This document shows positions 25,497 through 37,080 of a DNA stretch of 64,000 nt, one piece after another. A program made the translations under genes and the position numbers. The DNA lies in the NCBI GenBank assembly GCA_021442155.1, contig CM038222.1:60052266-60116265 (forward strand), read 5' to 3'. Each line of letters opens with the position of its first letter. Positions within the stretch are counted from its first letter, which is position 1. The notes below the pieces were generated by a model, which did not search any database, was not told the origin of the DNA, and saw nothing but the letters and a program-made list of their open reading frames with translations. The stretch is from Cymbidium sinense (lineage: Eukaryota > Streptophyta > Magnoliopsida > Asparagales > Orchidaceae).

Positions 25497-26475
25497 TTCA
25501 TACGACGATGCTCCAATTTTCCATTGAAAGATGTGTCAATTGTCCTCATCAGACCGACCGGATTTGGAGGCAATCAAGACCCGTAGTTCATACGGGGAGG
25601 CTCCAATTTTCTCTCAAAGAAGGCATAAATTGTCCTCGTCGGACCTACCAAGTTTGGAAGTGATCAAGACCCGTAGTTCATATGACAAGGCTCGTTTCTC
25701 GAAGAGGCAAATTATCCTCGCCGACCACTAGGTTTGGAAGATCAAGGCCCGTAGTTCATACGGAGGCTCATTTTCCAAAGAGGCCAACTCGGACCAACTG
25801 GGTTTGAGGTGATCCCGTATTCATATGAGTCGTTTTCTTAAAGAGGCATCATGTCCTCGGACCACCGGTTTGGAGGTGATCAAGACACGTAGTTCATACA
25901 ATGAGGCTCCAATTTTTCCTCGAAAGAGGCATAAACTATCCTCGCTGGACTGACCGAGTTTGGAGGTGACCAGGACCCATAGTTCATATGGCGAGGCTCC
26001 GATTTTCTCTCGAAAGAGGCATCAACTGTCCTCGTCGGACCAACTAGGTTTGGAGGTGATCAAGACCCTTAGTTCATACTGTGATGCTTCAATTTTTCCT
26101 TGAAAGATGCGTCAATTGTCCTCGTTGGACCTACTAGCTTTGGAGGCTATCATGGTCCGTAGTTTATATGATGAGGCTCCGATTTTCCCTCGAAAGTGGC
26201 GTCAACTATCCTCGCCTGACGACGGATTTAGAGCTGAAGACCCGTAGTTCATAGAGGCTCTTTTTCCCTCGAAAGAGGCATCAACCGTCGTCGACCAACC
26301 GGGTTTGGAGTCGATCACACGTAGTTCATACGCGAGATTTTCCCTTGAACGAGCGCCAACCGTCGTTAGGGTTTGAGGCAATCAAGACCCATAGTTCAAA
26401 CGGAGATGCTCCGATTTTCTCTAGAAAGAGTCTGCCCTCGGACCGTCGTTTAGAGGTGATCAAGGCCCGCAGTTC
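25497..26475 (-). repeat. 90-bp tandem array (eroded)
   Basis: Repeating phrases on the + strand are GATCAAGACCCGTAGTTCAT, GAGGCTCCGATTTTCCCTCG and GGACCGACCGGGTTTGGAGG. About eleven units; the full unit is 90 bp, but units between 25690 and 26350 have lost 5-30 bp each. Orientation is taken from elements A1 and B, where the complement lies on the sense strand. Confidence 0.85.
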
Positions 26476-26640
26476 ATAGAAAATTGATTTTTTGAAACTC
26501 CAATAGATGGCTCAATATTTGACAACTGCCAAGGTGGTGGGGAAGCATTGATTAGGAATCATTTCTCAAAAAACTCAGAAATTCTGGCAGATAATTTTAG
26601 AGTGTCATTCTTCATTATGTTACTTTTATGTCGCTGACTT
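26476..26640 (-). repeat. Linker between 90-bp and 86-bp arrays
   Basis: A ~150-bp single-copy segment (TGACAACTGCCAAGGTGGTG, CAGAAATTCTGGCAGATAA) found between the two array types also at 33756-33895, 46610-46740 and, in the other orientation, 29700-29830. It defines the cassette order 86-linker-90. Confidence 0.8.
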
Positions 26641-26869
26641 GTATGAAAGGGTAGAATTAAATCCAGGATTTTTGGCCCATCCAATGTTATCTCCGTTACA
26701 CATTACTAATATGAAAAGGGTTAACTAATAGCATTTCTTCACCTGCTTATCATCGCAAAATGTTTGATATGAAAATTTTTTTTTATTCATTGAGATGAAT
26801 TGTATAATATAGGTTGTTTTAATCAAATTTATTTAGAATTTTGAATTTTAAATATGTTACTTGATGATA

Positions 26870-27196
26870 AATTATGGAAAGAATAATCATGCATAATATT
26901 TTATCATCGATAAGTTTCGTTTTGGGCGGTCATGGCAGTGCGGTGAGAGTTGAATCACACTGCAGAGAAATTAGGCAAGTTGTGTTTTGAAGAAGCTGTA
27001 GCGAGATAGTTGTATTTTCCAATCTAACATGATAGAATGCACTGACTATCAAAAAATTATAGTTTGACATTTCCAAAATTTAAAAAATTTATAATATTCA
27101 TCACAGCTTTTTAGATCACAATTTTTTTGCATCAACTTCACCACTATTTTTTCAAGAAGGTTGAAATTATAAATCTACTAATATGTTGTCATGTTA
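26870..27196. repeat. Dispersed repeat of ~330 bp (MITE-like), copy 1
   Basis: Contains GGGCGGTCATGGCAGTGCGG and GAAGCTGTAGCGAGA and matches 44180-44490. No clear terminal inverted repeats or target duplication were established, so the class is unsure. Element A1 is inserted at its right end, directly after TTCCT. Confidence 0.6.
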
Positions 27197-27201
27197 TTCC
27201 T

Positions 27202-28317
27202 TGATATGACCCTAAAAATTCTACTAGTCGAAGCACGAATCTTGATGTCAAAAGCAATCTGATTCTGAAATAAGAATAACCCAGATCAAGCGCTTATTAT
27301 CAAATCGACTCTTAATCATGGAGTATTTTTAGTTAAATTGAGCGTCTTGATGAGCCGGATCTAACAAGCCCAAGATCTCATAATTATGACTTCATTTGAG
27401 CATTCAAATACACAAAATACATGAGATGATCAAGGGAATCATTTTGAGTCGTCCGATGGAGAAGTGGTTCGGATTTTGCATGTATTTATAGAAATACCAT
27501 CCCTCTAATCTATAAATAGCCCCTCATTCTTCACATGAGGGAAGGCCAAGCTAAAGAGAAGAGAGAGCTCTAAAGCTTGAAAATCCTCCAAGCATAATCG
27601 TGCCACCACAGCCGCCGACCACCTGGTAACCACCGCCGTCCCGCCACCACTTATCATACGCTATCACCGCCATCGCTGCGGTCCGCTGCGACTACCGCCA
27701 TCGCCATGCCAACCATCATCACCATCTTCGCCGGACCATCATCAGCCGCTGATCATTCGCTGATTTCACTGAAATCGACTGCCGAGTGCCGCTGCACACC
27801 GCCAACTCGTACCATCAATCTCATCATCGCCAACCATCGCCGGTTATCTCGACCACCATCGTTTGCCACCGCCACCGACCATCGAGCCGCTCGTAGGCAT
27901 TGCCGCCGACCACCGCGTTAATCACCGCCGCCGACTACCGGCCGTACCACCGCCGACATCGCCGTCATCTCCGCTGGTCACCACCAGATGACCGTCATCG
28001 CCGGTTCTAACCTCATTGCCACCATCATCTACACCTACTAGCAACTATTACAACTATTATATAGTTGTTGTTTCTCATTCGGATTCTATTGCTAGCTTCT
28101 TATACAATGTAATCCTTATCGGAAAAATTTTGTACTCAAATGATACATAGTGGAAGATTTTTAGCCGTGGTTTTTTCCCTCTTTTCGAGATTTTTTCACG
28201 TAAAAATTCTGGATTTTTATCATTAATTCTTCAAACATCTGGGTGTGTGATGGACTCCGCAACAAAGCTAAGGCATAAACTTTTACTCTACCGCAACTGG
28301 TTTTTTAGCACGCAACA
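27202..28317 (+). repeat. 5' LTR of A1
   Basis: Starts TGATATGACC and ends TAGCACGCAACA (TG...CA). 1116 bp. TATAAATA at 27511-27518 is the TATA box. Downstream, 27600-28020 is a low-complexity CCG/ACC tract, then a polyadenylation-like region and the conserved end CTCTACCGCAACTGG. The small frame at 27706-27921 is low-complexity translation, not a gene. Confidence 0.88.
27511..27518 (+). promoter_or_regulatory. TATA box of A1 5' LTR
   Basis: TATAAATA, present at the same relative place in every LTR of this superfamily in the window: 37669, 51841, 61633 on +, and 36266, 45466, 49673, 63609 on -. Confidence 0.7.
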
Positions 28318-28320
28318 GTT

Positions 28321-28340
28321 TGGCATCGTCCGTGGGAACT
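28321..28340 (+). promoter_or_regulatory. Primer-binding site of A1
   Basis: TGGCATCGTCCGTGGGAACT begins 3 bp after the LTR end. It resembles the TGGCGCCGT...GGGAAC sites used by many plant Ty3/gypsy elements. The matching tRNA was not determined. Confidence 0.7.
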
Positions 28341-28690
28341 GATTCACGTTATTTCATCTTGTATGGCGTCCAAGTTTCCCAACAAGATAAAAACCACCAT
28401 CGAGGTGGAACATTTCAAGCTTTTAAGGAGCGCAAGCGAAGAATGAAGATTCATCAAACTTTGTTCCTTCAAAATTTATCGAAAACTGGGGGGAAACTCT
28501 TAATCTCAAAAGATCGCCCATGTTAATATGTTAAGCATCTAATCGATTACCATCTCAAGAAGAAGTCAAAGGAGGAGGATATTTCAACATTGAGAAGAGA
28601 TATAGCTTTGCAAATTATGATTTTCCAATCATACTCATGGAAAAACAAGAACAAGGTTAAGAAGCAACTTTGGCTACAACCACAAACAGA
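28341..28690 (+). other. Conserved leader of non-autonomous elements
   Basis: Single-copy sequence after the PBS. The segment with ATGAAGATTCATCAAACTTT and ACTGGGGGGAAACTCTTAAT matches the complement of about 35040-35120 (E1) and 48740-48830 (E2). In E2 it has a 117-codon minus-strand frame (48559-48912), but the frame is broken in A1. Retention in three gag-pol-less copies suggests a cis signal such as RNA packaging (inference). Confidence 0.5.
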
Positions 28691-29700
28691 TGTTTTGATT
28701 TGACCTCTTCAATACAGGTTAACGTCATCAAGTAATACTTTGACAAACAACCGGAAGGTCAAAATCCTTAGATTCAATTGACTTCTATACAAAGTTAACG
28801 TCATCGAGCAAAGACTCTGACAAACAACCTTAGATAGATCAAAACTTCGCACCTACTCCACATAGGTTAACGTCATCGAGCAAAGACTCTAACAAACAAC
28901 CTCGGATAGGTCAAAACTCTGCACCTACTCCACACAGGTAAGAAGTCAAATAACACTTTGTCTAATACCTAGGATAGGTCAAAAGGTCCTTGGTGGACTT
29001 CCCACGACCTCTTTCATACAGGTTAACATCATCGAATAACACTCTGACAAACAACCTCGGATAGGTCAAAAATTCTCAGCGGATTCAATTCGACCTCCTC
29101 CATATACGTTAACGTCATCTAGTAATACTCTAACATACAACCTCGGATAGGTCAAAAATCCTCAACGGATTCAATTCGACCTCTTCCATATAGGTTAACG
29201 CCATGGGTAACACTCGACAATAACCTCGATCGTCAAAAGTCCTCACCGATTCAATTGACCTCTTCCATACTGTTGCCATTGGGTAACACTCGAAAACAAC
29301 CATGGATAGGTCAAAAATTCTCAACGGATTCAATTCGACCTCTTCCATACAAGTTAACATCATCGGATAACACTCTGACAAACAATCTCGGATAGGTAAA
29401 AAATCCTCAGCGGATCCAATTCGACCTCTTCCATACAGGTTAACATCATCGAGTAACACTCTGGCAAACAACCTCGGATAGGTCAAAAATCCTAAGCAGA
29501 TTCAATTCGATCTCTTCCATATAGGTTAACGTCATCGGGTAATACTCTAACAAACAACCTCGGATGGGTCCTCAATTCAATTAACTCTCGTTTCAATGTC
29601 ATGAGTAACACTTTGACAAACAACCTTGGATGGGTCAAAATTCCTCAGCGGATTTGATTCTACCCCTCACATGTATGTAAATAACATCAAGTAACATCAT
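28690..29700 (+). repeat. 86-bp tandem array of A1
   Basis: About eleven units containing CAGGTTAACGTCATCGAGTA, ACACTCTGACAAACAACCTC and GGATAGGTCAAAA. The 86-bp period is not a multiple of three, so open frames such as 29130-29486 on the minus strand shift through units and are not genes. Several units have lost 3-20 bp. Confidence 0.88.
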
Positions 29701-29869
29701 GGAGAATGATACTTTGAAATTATCTATCAGTCTTTCTGAGTTGCTCGAATGACGGTTCCTAATTAACGCGCCATCATCTTAGAAGTTATCAACTGAACTG
29801 CCCATTGAAGTTTCAAGAAATACAATTTCTATAAGAAGAAGTAGGAACTACAGACATATCATTACTACG

Positions 29870-30236
29870 GTCATCACCATCAATCATGCCGGTCATCCCG
29901 TTTTATTCGCCACCGCCGACTATCCGCCGTTGTACCACCCGCCGACCGCAACCACAATACCGCATATGTACCGCCGCCATATCGGTCACCGCCACCATCG
30001 CCTTATCTTCGCGCCACCACCATATGCTCGTCATCCCCGCCAATTGCCGCTGCCGACCACCGTCGCTAATCACCGTGCCGGGCCGCATCGTGACGCCACC
30101 GTGGCTTAATCGGTCATCATCGTCCGGGTCATCGCCAGCCCATCATCGCCATCTCGCGGTCACCACCATCGATTGTCATTATAACGCTCGTTGGTCATCA
30201 TCGCCGACCGCCGTTGCTGGTCGTCAGAGCCTCACT
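29870..30236 (+). repeat. CCG/ACC-rich low-complexity segment inside A1
   Basis: Resembles in composition and word use (CCGCCGAC, CGCCACCATCG) the tract inside A-type LTRs, but lies between the linker and the 90-bp array, away from any LTR. It may be a misplaced LTR segment, for example from template switching. The translated frames are low-complexity. Confidence 0.6.
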
Positions 30237-30580
30237 GTATGAACTACGAGCATTGATCGCCACCAACGGCCGGTCGAGGATAGTGGATGCCTCTTGAGGG
30301 AAATCGGAGCCTCACCGATGAACTACGAGCATATCGCCTCCCCGGTGGTCCAACGATGACGACGCTCTTTGAGGGAAAGCAGAGCCTATGAACTATGACC
30401 CTTGATCGCCTAACCCGTCGGTCGACGAGGATAGTTGACCTCTATCGAGGGAAAATCGAGCTCACCGTATGAACTACGGGCCTTGATCGCCTCAACCCGG
30501 TTGACGAGATTGACGCCTCTTCGAGGGAAAATCGAGCCTCACATGAACTACGGGCCTTGATCACCTCAAACGACCTTCTC
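30237..30580 (+). repeat. Short 90-bp array of A1, sense orientation
   Basis: About four eroded units with GAGGGAAAATCGGAGCCTCA, TATGAACTACGGGCCTTGAT and CGGTCGACGAG. It is the complement of the arrays at 25497 and 32695, placed upstream of the 3' LTR as in element B. Confidence 0.8.
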
Positions 30581-31220
30581 TTGAGAAGAAGATGAGCACT
30601 AGAGTATATGAGGAGTGCCTTCTTGGCCCTGGGGGTTTTAGACCCCTATAGCGCAAAAAGGTAAAAAATCAAAGAAAACCACCAAAACCTCTAAAAATAA
30701 AAAAATAGACATTTCCTGAATGGACCAATGCGCCACCTGCGGCGCTTATCCGTCACCCGCGGACATATACGCTGCTGATGCCCTGCGACTGCCACGTGAC
30801 CCGAGACTCAGGGCCGTTCCGTCGTTGCATGACCCGATGACGCCCCAAACCAGCGTAACCCGCCGATCGAACCGTGCCCAGGCCGCCGACTCAGCTCCGC
30901 CAGCCCGTCGGCCCACGCTTCCGTGATCCGCACCACCACAAGACGCGATCTGAGCACACGAGGGCCGCTATGCGCGGCAGTGCTCACCGCCCGCAGTGCC
31001 CGTAAGTACCTGGGGTCCATAACCTCGAAATCTTACGCGTGCATACCGCATACATCCGCTAAGCTGCCCTTGTGATCACATCTTCCCATGAAGATCTGGT
31101 CTCTCAAAATGTATGATTAATAGACCCACAAATTTCATTGAAGAATTTGCTATTTTCAAGTATTTGACGTATATATTTTTCGATGATTGAGATAATGTCA
31201 TCCAAAAATACAGAGGCAAC
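30581..31220 (+). other. 3' untranslated region of A1 with CpG-rich block and PPT
   Basis: CCCTGGGGGTTTTAGACCCC near 30628 can fold. 30720-31020 is GC- and CpG-rich. About 31100-31220 closes with CCAAAAATACAGAGGCAAC immediately before the LTR. Element B has the same plan at 60500-61313 (CTGGGGGTATTTATAGCCCC, CpG-rich block, ATAGGGGCAAC), so the AGAGGCAAC end is the probable polypurine tract region. Confidence 0.6.
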
Positions 31221-31690
31221 TGATATGACCCTGAAAATTCTACTAGTCGAAGCACGAATCTTGATGTTGAAAGTAATCTGATTTTGAATCAAAACTAAAC
31301 TAGATCAAGCGCTTATTATCAAATCGACTCTTAGACATGGAGTGTTTATAGTCAAATCAAGCGTCTTGATGAGCCGGATCTAACAAGCCCAAAATCTCAT
31401 AATTTTGACTTCATTCGAGCATTCAAATACACAAAATACATGAGATGATCAAGGTAATCATTTTGAGCCATCCGATGAAGGAGTGGTTCGAATTTTGCAT
31501 GTATTTATAGAAATGTCACCTCTCTAATCTATAAATGACTCCTCATTCTTCACATGAGGGGAGGTCAAGCTAAAGAGAGGAGTGAGCTATAAAGCTTGAA
31601 AATCTTCCAAGCATAATCATGCCACCTACGGTCACCACCTTGTTGGCACCGCCGCCACCCGGTCATCACGTTGGTCACCTCGTACCATCT
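31221..31690 (+). repeat. 3' LTR of A1, truncated
   Basis: Starts TGATATGACC and follows the 5' LTR for ~470 bp through the TATA box into the CCG tract. It then stops near 31690 where C-LTR tail sequence (CATCTTGCAAAGCATAAGAC) begins. Confidence 0.82.
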
Positions 31691-31691
31691 C

Positions 31692-33900
31692 CATCTTGCA
31701 AAGCATAAGACTTGCATACATGGATTTAAAGTGTAGGAAGAGTTAGGTCGCCATTCCGCGATAATAAGTCTAATAGTTTGGTGACTTATTTTCTCTTGTG
31801 GAGGTAAATCATATACTCATTTTCACCTTAGATTTAGGTGCCTTTGTTTTGTACAAAGGCTCCTTAGTTAGAATCCGAGATAGCTATTTCCTTGGACTAC
31901 AAGCATAAACCCTTACCTCTTAGGCATTTTCACAATCTTATATTGTGAAATTATAAGCCACAATAATCTAATAAAATGTCAACTCAAATAATTAACTCTC
32001 TTAAAAAATATAAAGCCCAATTATATGATAGATTCAAATGCTCACTAGGCTTCCTAATATCATGAGTATTTCTTACTTTCTCCCTTTGGATTCCAAAAAT
32101 AAGTCTTCTCCTTGATCTATCCCATTTAATTTTATAAAATAGTCAATCCTTTGATAGTCTTAACCTTGAAATCTTTGGAGAACCTAATTGTCTACTTTAA
32201 TCGAGAGTATTCTTAAGGAATTCCCATTCTTTAGGATGTAATTAACTATGTGGGCTTGTCTCAATAGGAAACTTAATGAACCTAGCTTAAAATAAACCCT
32301 ACTTTACTTTTCCATGTAAAGTAGGGGAAATATCTCTGGTATATTCGAATACCCATCATGTCTTAGGAGTTCTTATTAGGTGATTAGGTCCATTACAAAG
32401 TAGTGATTTCTATCTTTTGAGATAGTACATCATTTCTTAATTTCATACCTGATCACTTCAATAAGTACCTCCTAAGATTTGCATGGTGTCCCGCATCCCA
32501 AAAATAAATACCACAATAGTGGATTTATAAAAACTCCCCATAAGGTCAAGTAAGGAGACACAATTTTCTCCCATATGCTCTAGTGTTCTTCTGTGTTGGA
32601 TGAGAAATTATCTAGCAGAAGTTCAAGAGCTAAGGTAATACCAAAAATTTAATTCTTTTTTTGTCTACGAAACTCTGACATTCTTCTTGTTTTATTGATC
32701 AAGACCCGTAGTTCATACGGAGAAACTTCGATTTTCCCTCGAAAGATGCGTCAACTGTCCTCATCGGATCGACCGGGTTTAGAGGCAATCAAGACCCGTA
32801 GTTCATATGGCGAGGCTCCGATTTTTCCTCGAAGGAGGCGTCAACTATCCTTGTCGGACCGACCAAGTTTAGAGGTGATCAAGACCCATAGTTACGACAA
32901 GGCTCCAATTTTCTCTCGAAGAGACAATTATCCTTGGGCTCTCACTGTTATCCGTAGGCTCATATTCGAGGCTATTTTCCCTTGAAAGAGGTGACAACTG
33001 TCCTCGTTGGACTGACTGGGTTTGGAGGTGATCAAGGCCCGTAGTTCATACAACGAGTCTCATTTTCCCTCGAAAGAGGCCAACCGTCGTTGACACCAAT
33101 CGGGTTGAGGCTTCAACACCGTAGAGACACGGTGAGGCTCCGGTTTTCCCTCAAAAGAGGTGTCAACTGTCCTCGCTGGACCGACCGGGTTTGGAGGCGA
33201 TCAAGACTAGTAGTTCATATGGTGAGGCTCCAATTTTCCCTCGAAAGAGGTGTCAACTGTCCTCATCAGACTGACCGGGTTTGGAAGAGATCAAGATCGA
33301 TAGTTCATACGGTGAGGCTCCGATTTTTCATCGAAAGAGCCATCAACTGTTCTCGTTGGACCGACTGGCTTTGTAGGCTATCAAGGCCCATAGTTCATAC
33401 AACATGGCTCCGATTTTTCCTTGAAAGTGTCATCAACTATCCTCATCTGACCAACCGGGTTTAGAGGCGAAGACCCGAGTTCATAGGGCGAGGCTCCAAT
33501 TTTTTCTTGAAAGAGGCGTTAATTGCTCGACCGGCTTGGAGGCGATCAAGACTCGTAGTTTATACGATGAGGCTCTGATTTTTCCTTGAACGAGGAGTTA
33601 ATTGTCCTCGTTGGACTGTCCGAGTTTGGAAGCCATCAAGACCCATAGTTTATACGGCGAGGCTCCAATTTTCTCTCGAAAGAGGCGTCAACTATCCTCA
33701 TTGGACTGACCAGGTTTAGAGACAATTAAGGCCCATAGTTCATAGAAAATTGATTTTTTGAAACTCCAACAGATGGTTCAACAGTTGACAACTGCCAAGG
33801 TGGTGGGGAAGCATTGATTAGGAACCATTTCTCAAAAAACTCAGAAATTCTGGCAGATAATTTTAGAGTGTCATTCTTCATGATGTTACTTGATGCCGTT
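31692..33900. repeat. Composite duplicated block, copy 2
   Basis: C-LTR tail (31692-31880), the ~740-bp segment (31881-32680), 90-bp array (32695-33755) and linker (33756-33895), matching 24520-26640 in order. Shared text includes CTTCTCCTTGATCTATCCCA and GGTGTCCCGCATCCCAAAAA. No gene is seen in the 740-bp segment. Confidence 0.78.
32695..33755 (-). repeat. 90-bp tandem array of E1
   Basis: About twelve units with a clear 90-bp spacing at the left end (ATCAAGACCCGTAG at 32698 and 32788). Because 90 is a multiple of three, long frames run through on the + strand (32695-32985 and 33090-33464, repeating IKTRSSYGEAPIF-like text). That strand is antisense to the element and no start or family match supports coding. 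Confidence 0.87.
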
Positions 33901-34925
33901 GACTTGTATAGAAAGTGTAGAATCGAATCCGAGGATTTTGACCCATCAGGTTGTTGTTTGTCAAAGTGTTACTTGATGATATTAACATGTATGGAAGAGG
34001 TCGAATCGAATCCGCTGGGGATTTTAACTCATTCAAGATTGTTTGTCAAAGTGTTACTTGATGACGTTAACTTATATTGGAAGAGGTCGAATCCTCGGAG
34101 ATTTTGACCAATCAAAGGTTGTTCGAAAGTGTTACTTGATGATAATAACTGTATGGAATAGGTTGAATCAAATCCATCAACCCATCTGAGGTTGTTTATC
34201 AAAGTGTTGCTTGATGATGTTAACTTGTATAAAGAGGTTGAATCGAATCCGCTAAGATTTTTGACCCATCCGAGGATGTTTGTCAAAGTGTTACTTGATG
34301 ATGTTAACCTGTATGGAAGAGGTCGACTCGAATCCGCTGAGAATTTTTGACCCATCTGAGGTTGTTTGTCAAAGTATTACTTGATGGCTTTAACTTGTAT
34401 AGAAGAGGTTGAATCGAATCTACCAAGGATTTTTGACCCATCCTAGGTTGTTTGTCAGAATATTACTCGATGATGTTACCATGTGTGGAGTAAGTACAAA
34501 GTTATGACATATCCGAGGTTATTTGTCAGAGTGTTACTCGATGACATTAACTTGTATGGAAGAGGTTAAATCAAATCCACCAAGAATTTTTAACTTATCC
34601 GAAGTTGTTAGTCAGAGTTTTACTCAATAACATTTAACCTGTGTGGAAGAAGTCAATAGTTTTAACTCTCATCCGAGGTTATTTTGTCAAGGTATGATAT
34701 TAACCATTGTGAAAGAGGTTAAACATTTTGATTCTTCTGAGATTATCTGTAATACTCGGAGACATTAACCTGTGTGGAGTAGGTACAAAGTCGCCAGCAG
34801 ATTGTGTGTTAGAGTGTTACTCGATGACATTAACCTGTGTGGAGTAAGTACACAGTTACGACCTATCCGAGGTTATTTGTCAGAGTATTACTCGTAGACA
34901 TTTAACTTGTGTGGAGGATGTCAAA
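33896..34925 (-). repeat. 86-bp tandem array of E1
   Basis: About twelve units, + strand text GACCCATCCGAGGTTGTTTG, TCAAAGTGTTACTTGATGA and TTAACCTGTATGGAAGAGGT. The distal units (34480-34920) change to TGTGTGGAGTAAGTACAAAG, and the same distal variant is at 48380-48600 in E2, so the gradient of variants is conserved between copies. Confidence 0.85.
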
Positions 34926-35242
34926 TCAAAAATATCCATTTGTAGTCAAAGTTATTTCTTGATCTTTGCCTTTTTTATGAGTATTATTGACTTGCTTCTC
35001 GAATTGATAATCAATTAGATATCCAGAATATGATTTGGATGATCTTTTGAGATTATGAGTTGCCCCCAGTCTCCAACAAAAGTTGAAGGTTCGAAGTTTG
35101 ATGAATCTTCATTTTTCTTATGTGTTCTTCGATAGTAAGATTTTCTTCATCATATAAGTGGTGTTGTTCTGAACATAAAGTCAGATTGTCAACCATTGTG
35201 AAGATGTAAAGGGAATGGTTTCCATAGATGACGCCAAACCGT

Positions 35243-36592
35243 TGTTAGAAATCTGCAAGCGGTAAAATAAAACTTTACACCTTCGCCTTATTGAGAAATT
35301 CAGCACACACACAGATATTTGAAGAGAGAGCGAGAAACTCCAGGATTTTTACATGAAAAAAATCCCGAAAAGAGGGAAAAACCATGAGGCCTAGCCTAGT
35401 AAAAATGTTTTACTATATGTCTATTTTGGACTACAAAGTTTAAGTTTTTCCGATAACGGAATACAATCAGATTTGAGAAAGCCCCGACAACGAAAATCCG
35501 TAATCGCAAATAACAATTATGCAAAGGGTTTGGATGTAGAATAAATACCATGGTGGCTAATGATAGTGAATGATTTGCGACATTATCCGACGACCGCCGG
35601 GTGGTGGCAAACAAGCCGGAGACCGGGTGAAGTATGCGATCATTGGTAGTCGATAGTGAATAAGTATCGGTGATATCGGCATTATCGAATTTGCAGTGGC
35701 AAGACCGGTAGCGTCAACGGTGACCAACAATAGTGTCCCGGCAGTGGCCAGTAGTTAGAGCCAAACCGCCAGCCGATAATGCTGATGGTAGCGTGGCCGG
35801 CAGCAGTGGTGCGGAGATAGTCGCAGCGGGGTTAAGCGGCGCAGTGAAACCGAGTGGTCAGCAAGTGAGGCGTGTAGTGGCCGATAATTAGCGGTGTCGC
35901 GACGTCAGTGGTGTTCAGCGGCAAGCGAGGCCAGTGGTCAGCAGCGAGAAGTGGTAGCGGTGGTAAGCGGTGACCAACGGTGGCGACGCAGCGGGCACGG
36001 TGGTGGCATGGCGAGGACCGGCGGTGGTGTGGCGGTGGCAACGGCAACCCGATTATCGATAATCAGCGGCAATTCGGCAGTGAATAACAGCGGTGGTTGA
36101 TGCGGCGAGGCCGGTGTTTGACTTGGCGGTGGTTGGAAGTGATGGCCTGCGGTTGATGGTGATGGCGACGGGTCGATGGCCGTCGGAGTGGGATTATGCT
36201 CGAGGTTCTTCAAGCTTGAGCTCTATTCTCTTTAGCGACCTCCCCTCATATGAAGAATGAGGGATTATTTATATATTAGAGGAGTGACATTTCTATAAAT
36301 ACATGCAAAATCCAAACCACTCCATCGGACGGTTCAAAATGATTCCCTTGATCATCTGATGTATTTTAAGTATTTGAATGCTCAAATGAAGTGAGAATTA
36401 GGAGATCTTGGACTTGTTAGATCCGGCTCATCAAGACGCTCGATTTGACTATAAACATTCTATATTTAGAAGTCGACTGATATCGCAAAGTTTTCAATAA
36501 ACATTTAATATGAGTTAGTCTTGACTCAGAATCAGATTGCTTTCAACATCAAGATTCATACTTTGACTAGTAGAATTTTTAGTGTCATATCA
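35243..36592 (-). repeat. 5' LTR of E1
   Basis: On the minus strand it starts TGATATGACAC at 36592 and ends at 35243, about 1350 bp. TATA box complement at 36266-36273. The CGG/GTGGC tract covers about 35575-36200 and gives spurious frames. The right flank AAAATAAACTTTTATTAAT matches the dispersed repeat DR. Confidence 0.85.
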
Positions 36593-37080
36593 AAAATAAA
36601 CTTTTATTAATATATTCTTTAAAACCAAGTTCAAATTATTGCAAAAACACAATAAAAAATTTTTACATATATACCTCATAATTCATATGCATTTATATAT
36701 CTAATACTCAAAATTAGATATTTATTTATCTAATATTTTCTATGATTAAAATGGTGCAATTCACTTAAAAAAAAGTAAATGATGATGTTGATTTTGATAT
36801 GATATTAAAGATTGAGATATTATATATACATACATATATAAATATGTAAATATATAAGAATTGTATAATATGTATGTAAATTATAAAAAAAGATAAATGA
36901 CTTTCTTCTATGTAAGATATTTTAGTCTAGTGATTGAGAGCTTATACATTTAACTAAATGATCTTTGAGTTTAAATCTCATACATGTGATACGTGTGTGG
37001 ATTTGATATTAATTTAGCTTAACTATTAAAAAAGCTCTGATTTGTTGATATATGTAGGGCATTTAAAAAATTTATTGTTT
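36593..37080. other. DR right-end sequence and AT-rich DNA, no gene
   Basis: The first ~60 bp match the DR continuation at 38466-38530 (ATTAATATATTC context). The rest is AT-rich and unrecognised. Confidence 0.5.

Larger units (their letters stand above)
24520..26700. repeat. Composite duplicated block, copy 1
   Basis: In order: the last ~185 bp of the C LTR, about 740 bp of non-coding sequence (24706-25450), a 90-bp array in minus orientation (25497-26475), a linker, and a fragment of one 86-bp unit. The same order with the same junctions recurs at 31692-33900. The 740-bp part is absent after the 5' LTR of C, so it is not simply LTR sequence. Confidence 0.75.
27202..31690 (+). mobile_element. 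Non-autonomous LTR retrotransposon A1 (no gag-pol)
   Basis: 5' LTR 27202-28317, PBS from 28321, internal 28318-31220 and 3' LTR from 31221, truncated at about 31690. The internal domain is only 2.9 kb and consists of a leader, an 86-bp array, a linker, a CCG-rich segment, a short 90-bp array and a CpG-rich 3' segment. There is no Gag or Pol motif in any frame. The ends and arrays match element B, so its proteins were probably supplied in trans. The 5-bp flank on the left is TTCCT; the right end is lost, so the duplication cannot be checked. Confidence 0.82.
32695..36592 (-). mobile_element. Non-autonomous LTR retrotransposon E1, 3' end lost
   Basis: Read on the minus strand: LTR 36592-35243, PBS near 35236-35222, leader (35220-34926), 86-bp array (34925-33896), linker, 90-bp array (33755-32695). 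The expected 3' untranslated region and 3' LTR are missing and replaced by the 740-bp segment and C-LTR tail. It has no gag-pol motifs. Confidence 0.75.

Noticed and set aside
28690..29700. Resemblance of the 86-bp array to CRISPR or to a repeat protein gene
   Set aside because: Full-length tandem units with no unique spacers, period not a multiple of three, and the array is flanked by an LTR and PBS.
30720..31020. GC-rich frames that could look like a gene or CpG-island promoter
   Set aside because: They lie in the 3' untranslated part of A1, with no domain and a parallel non-coding block in element B.
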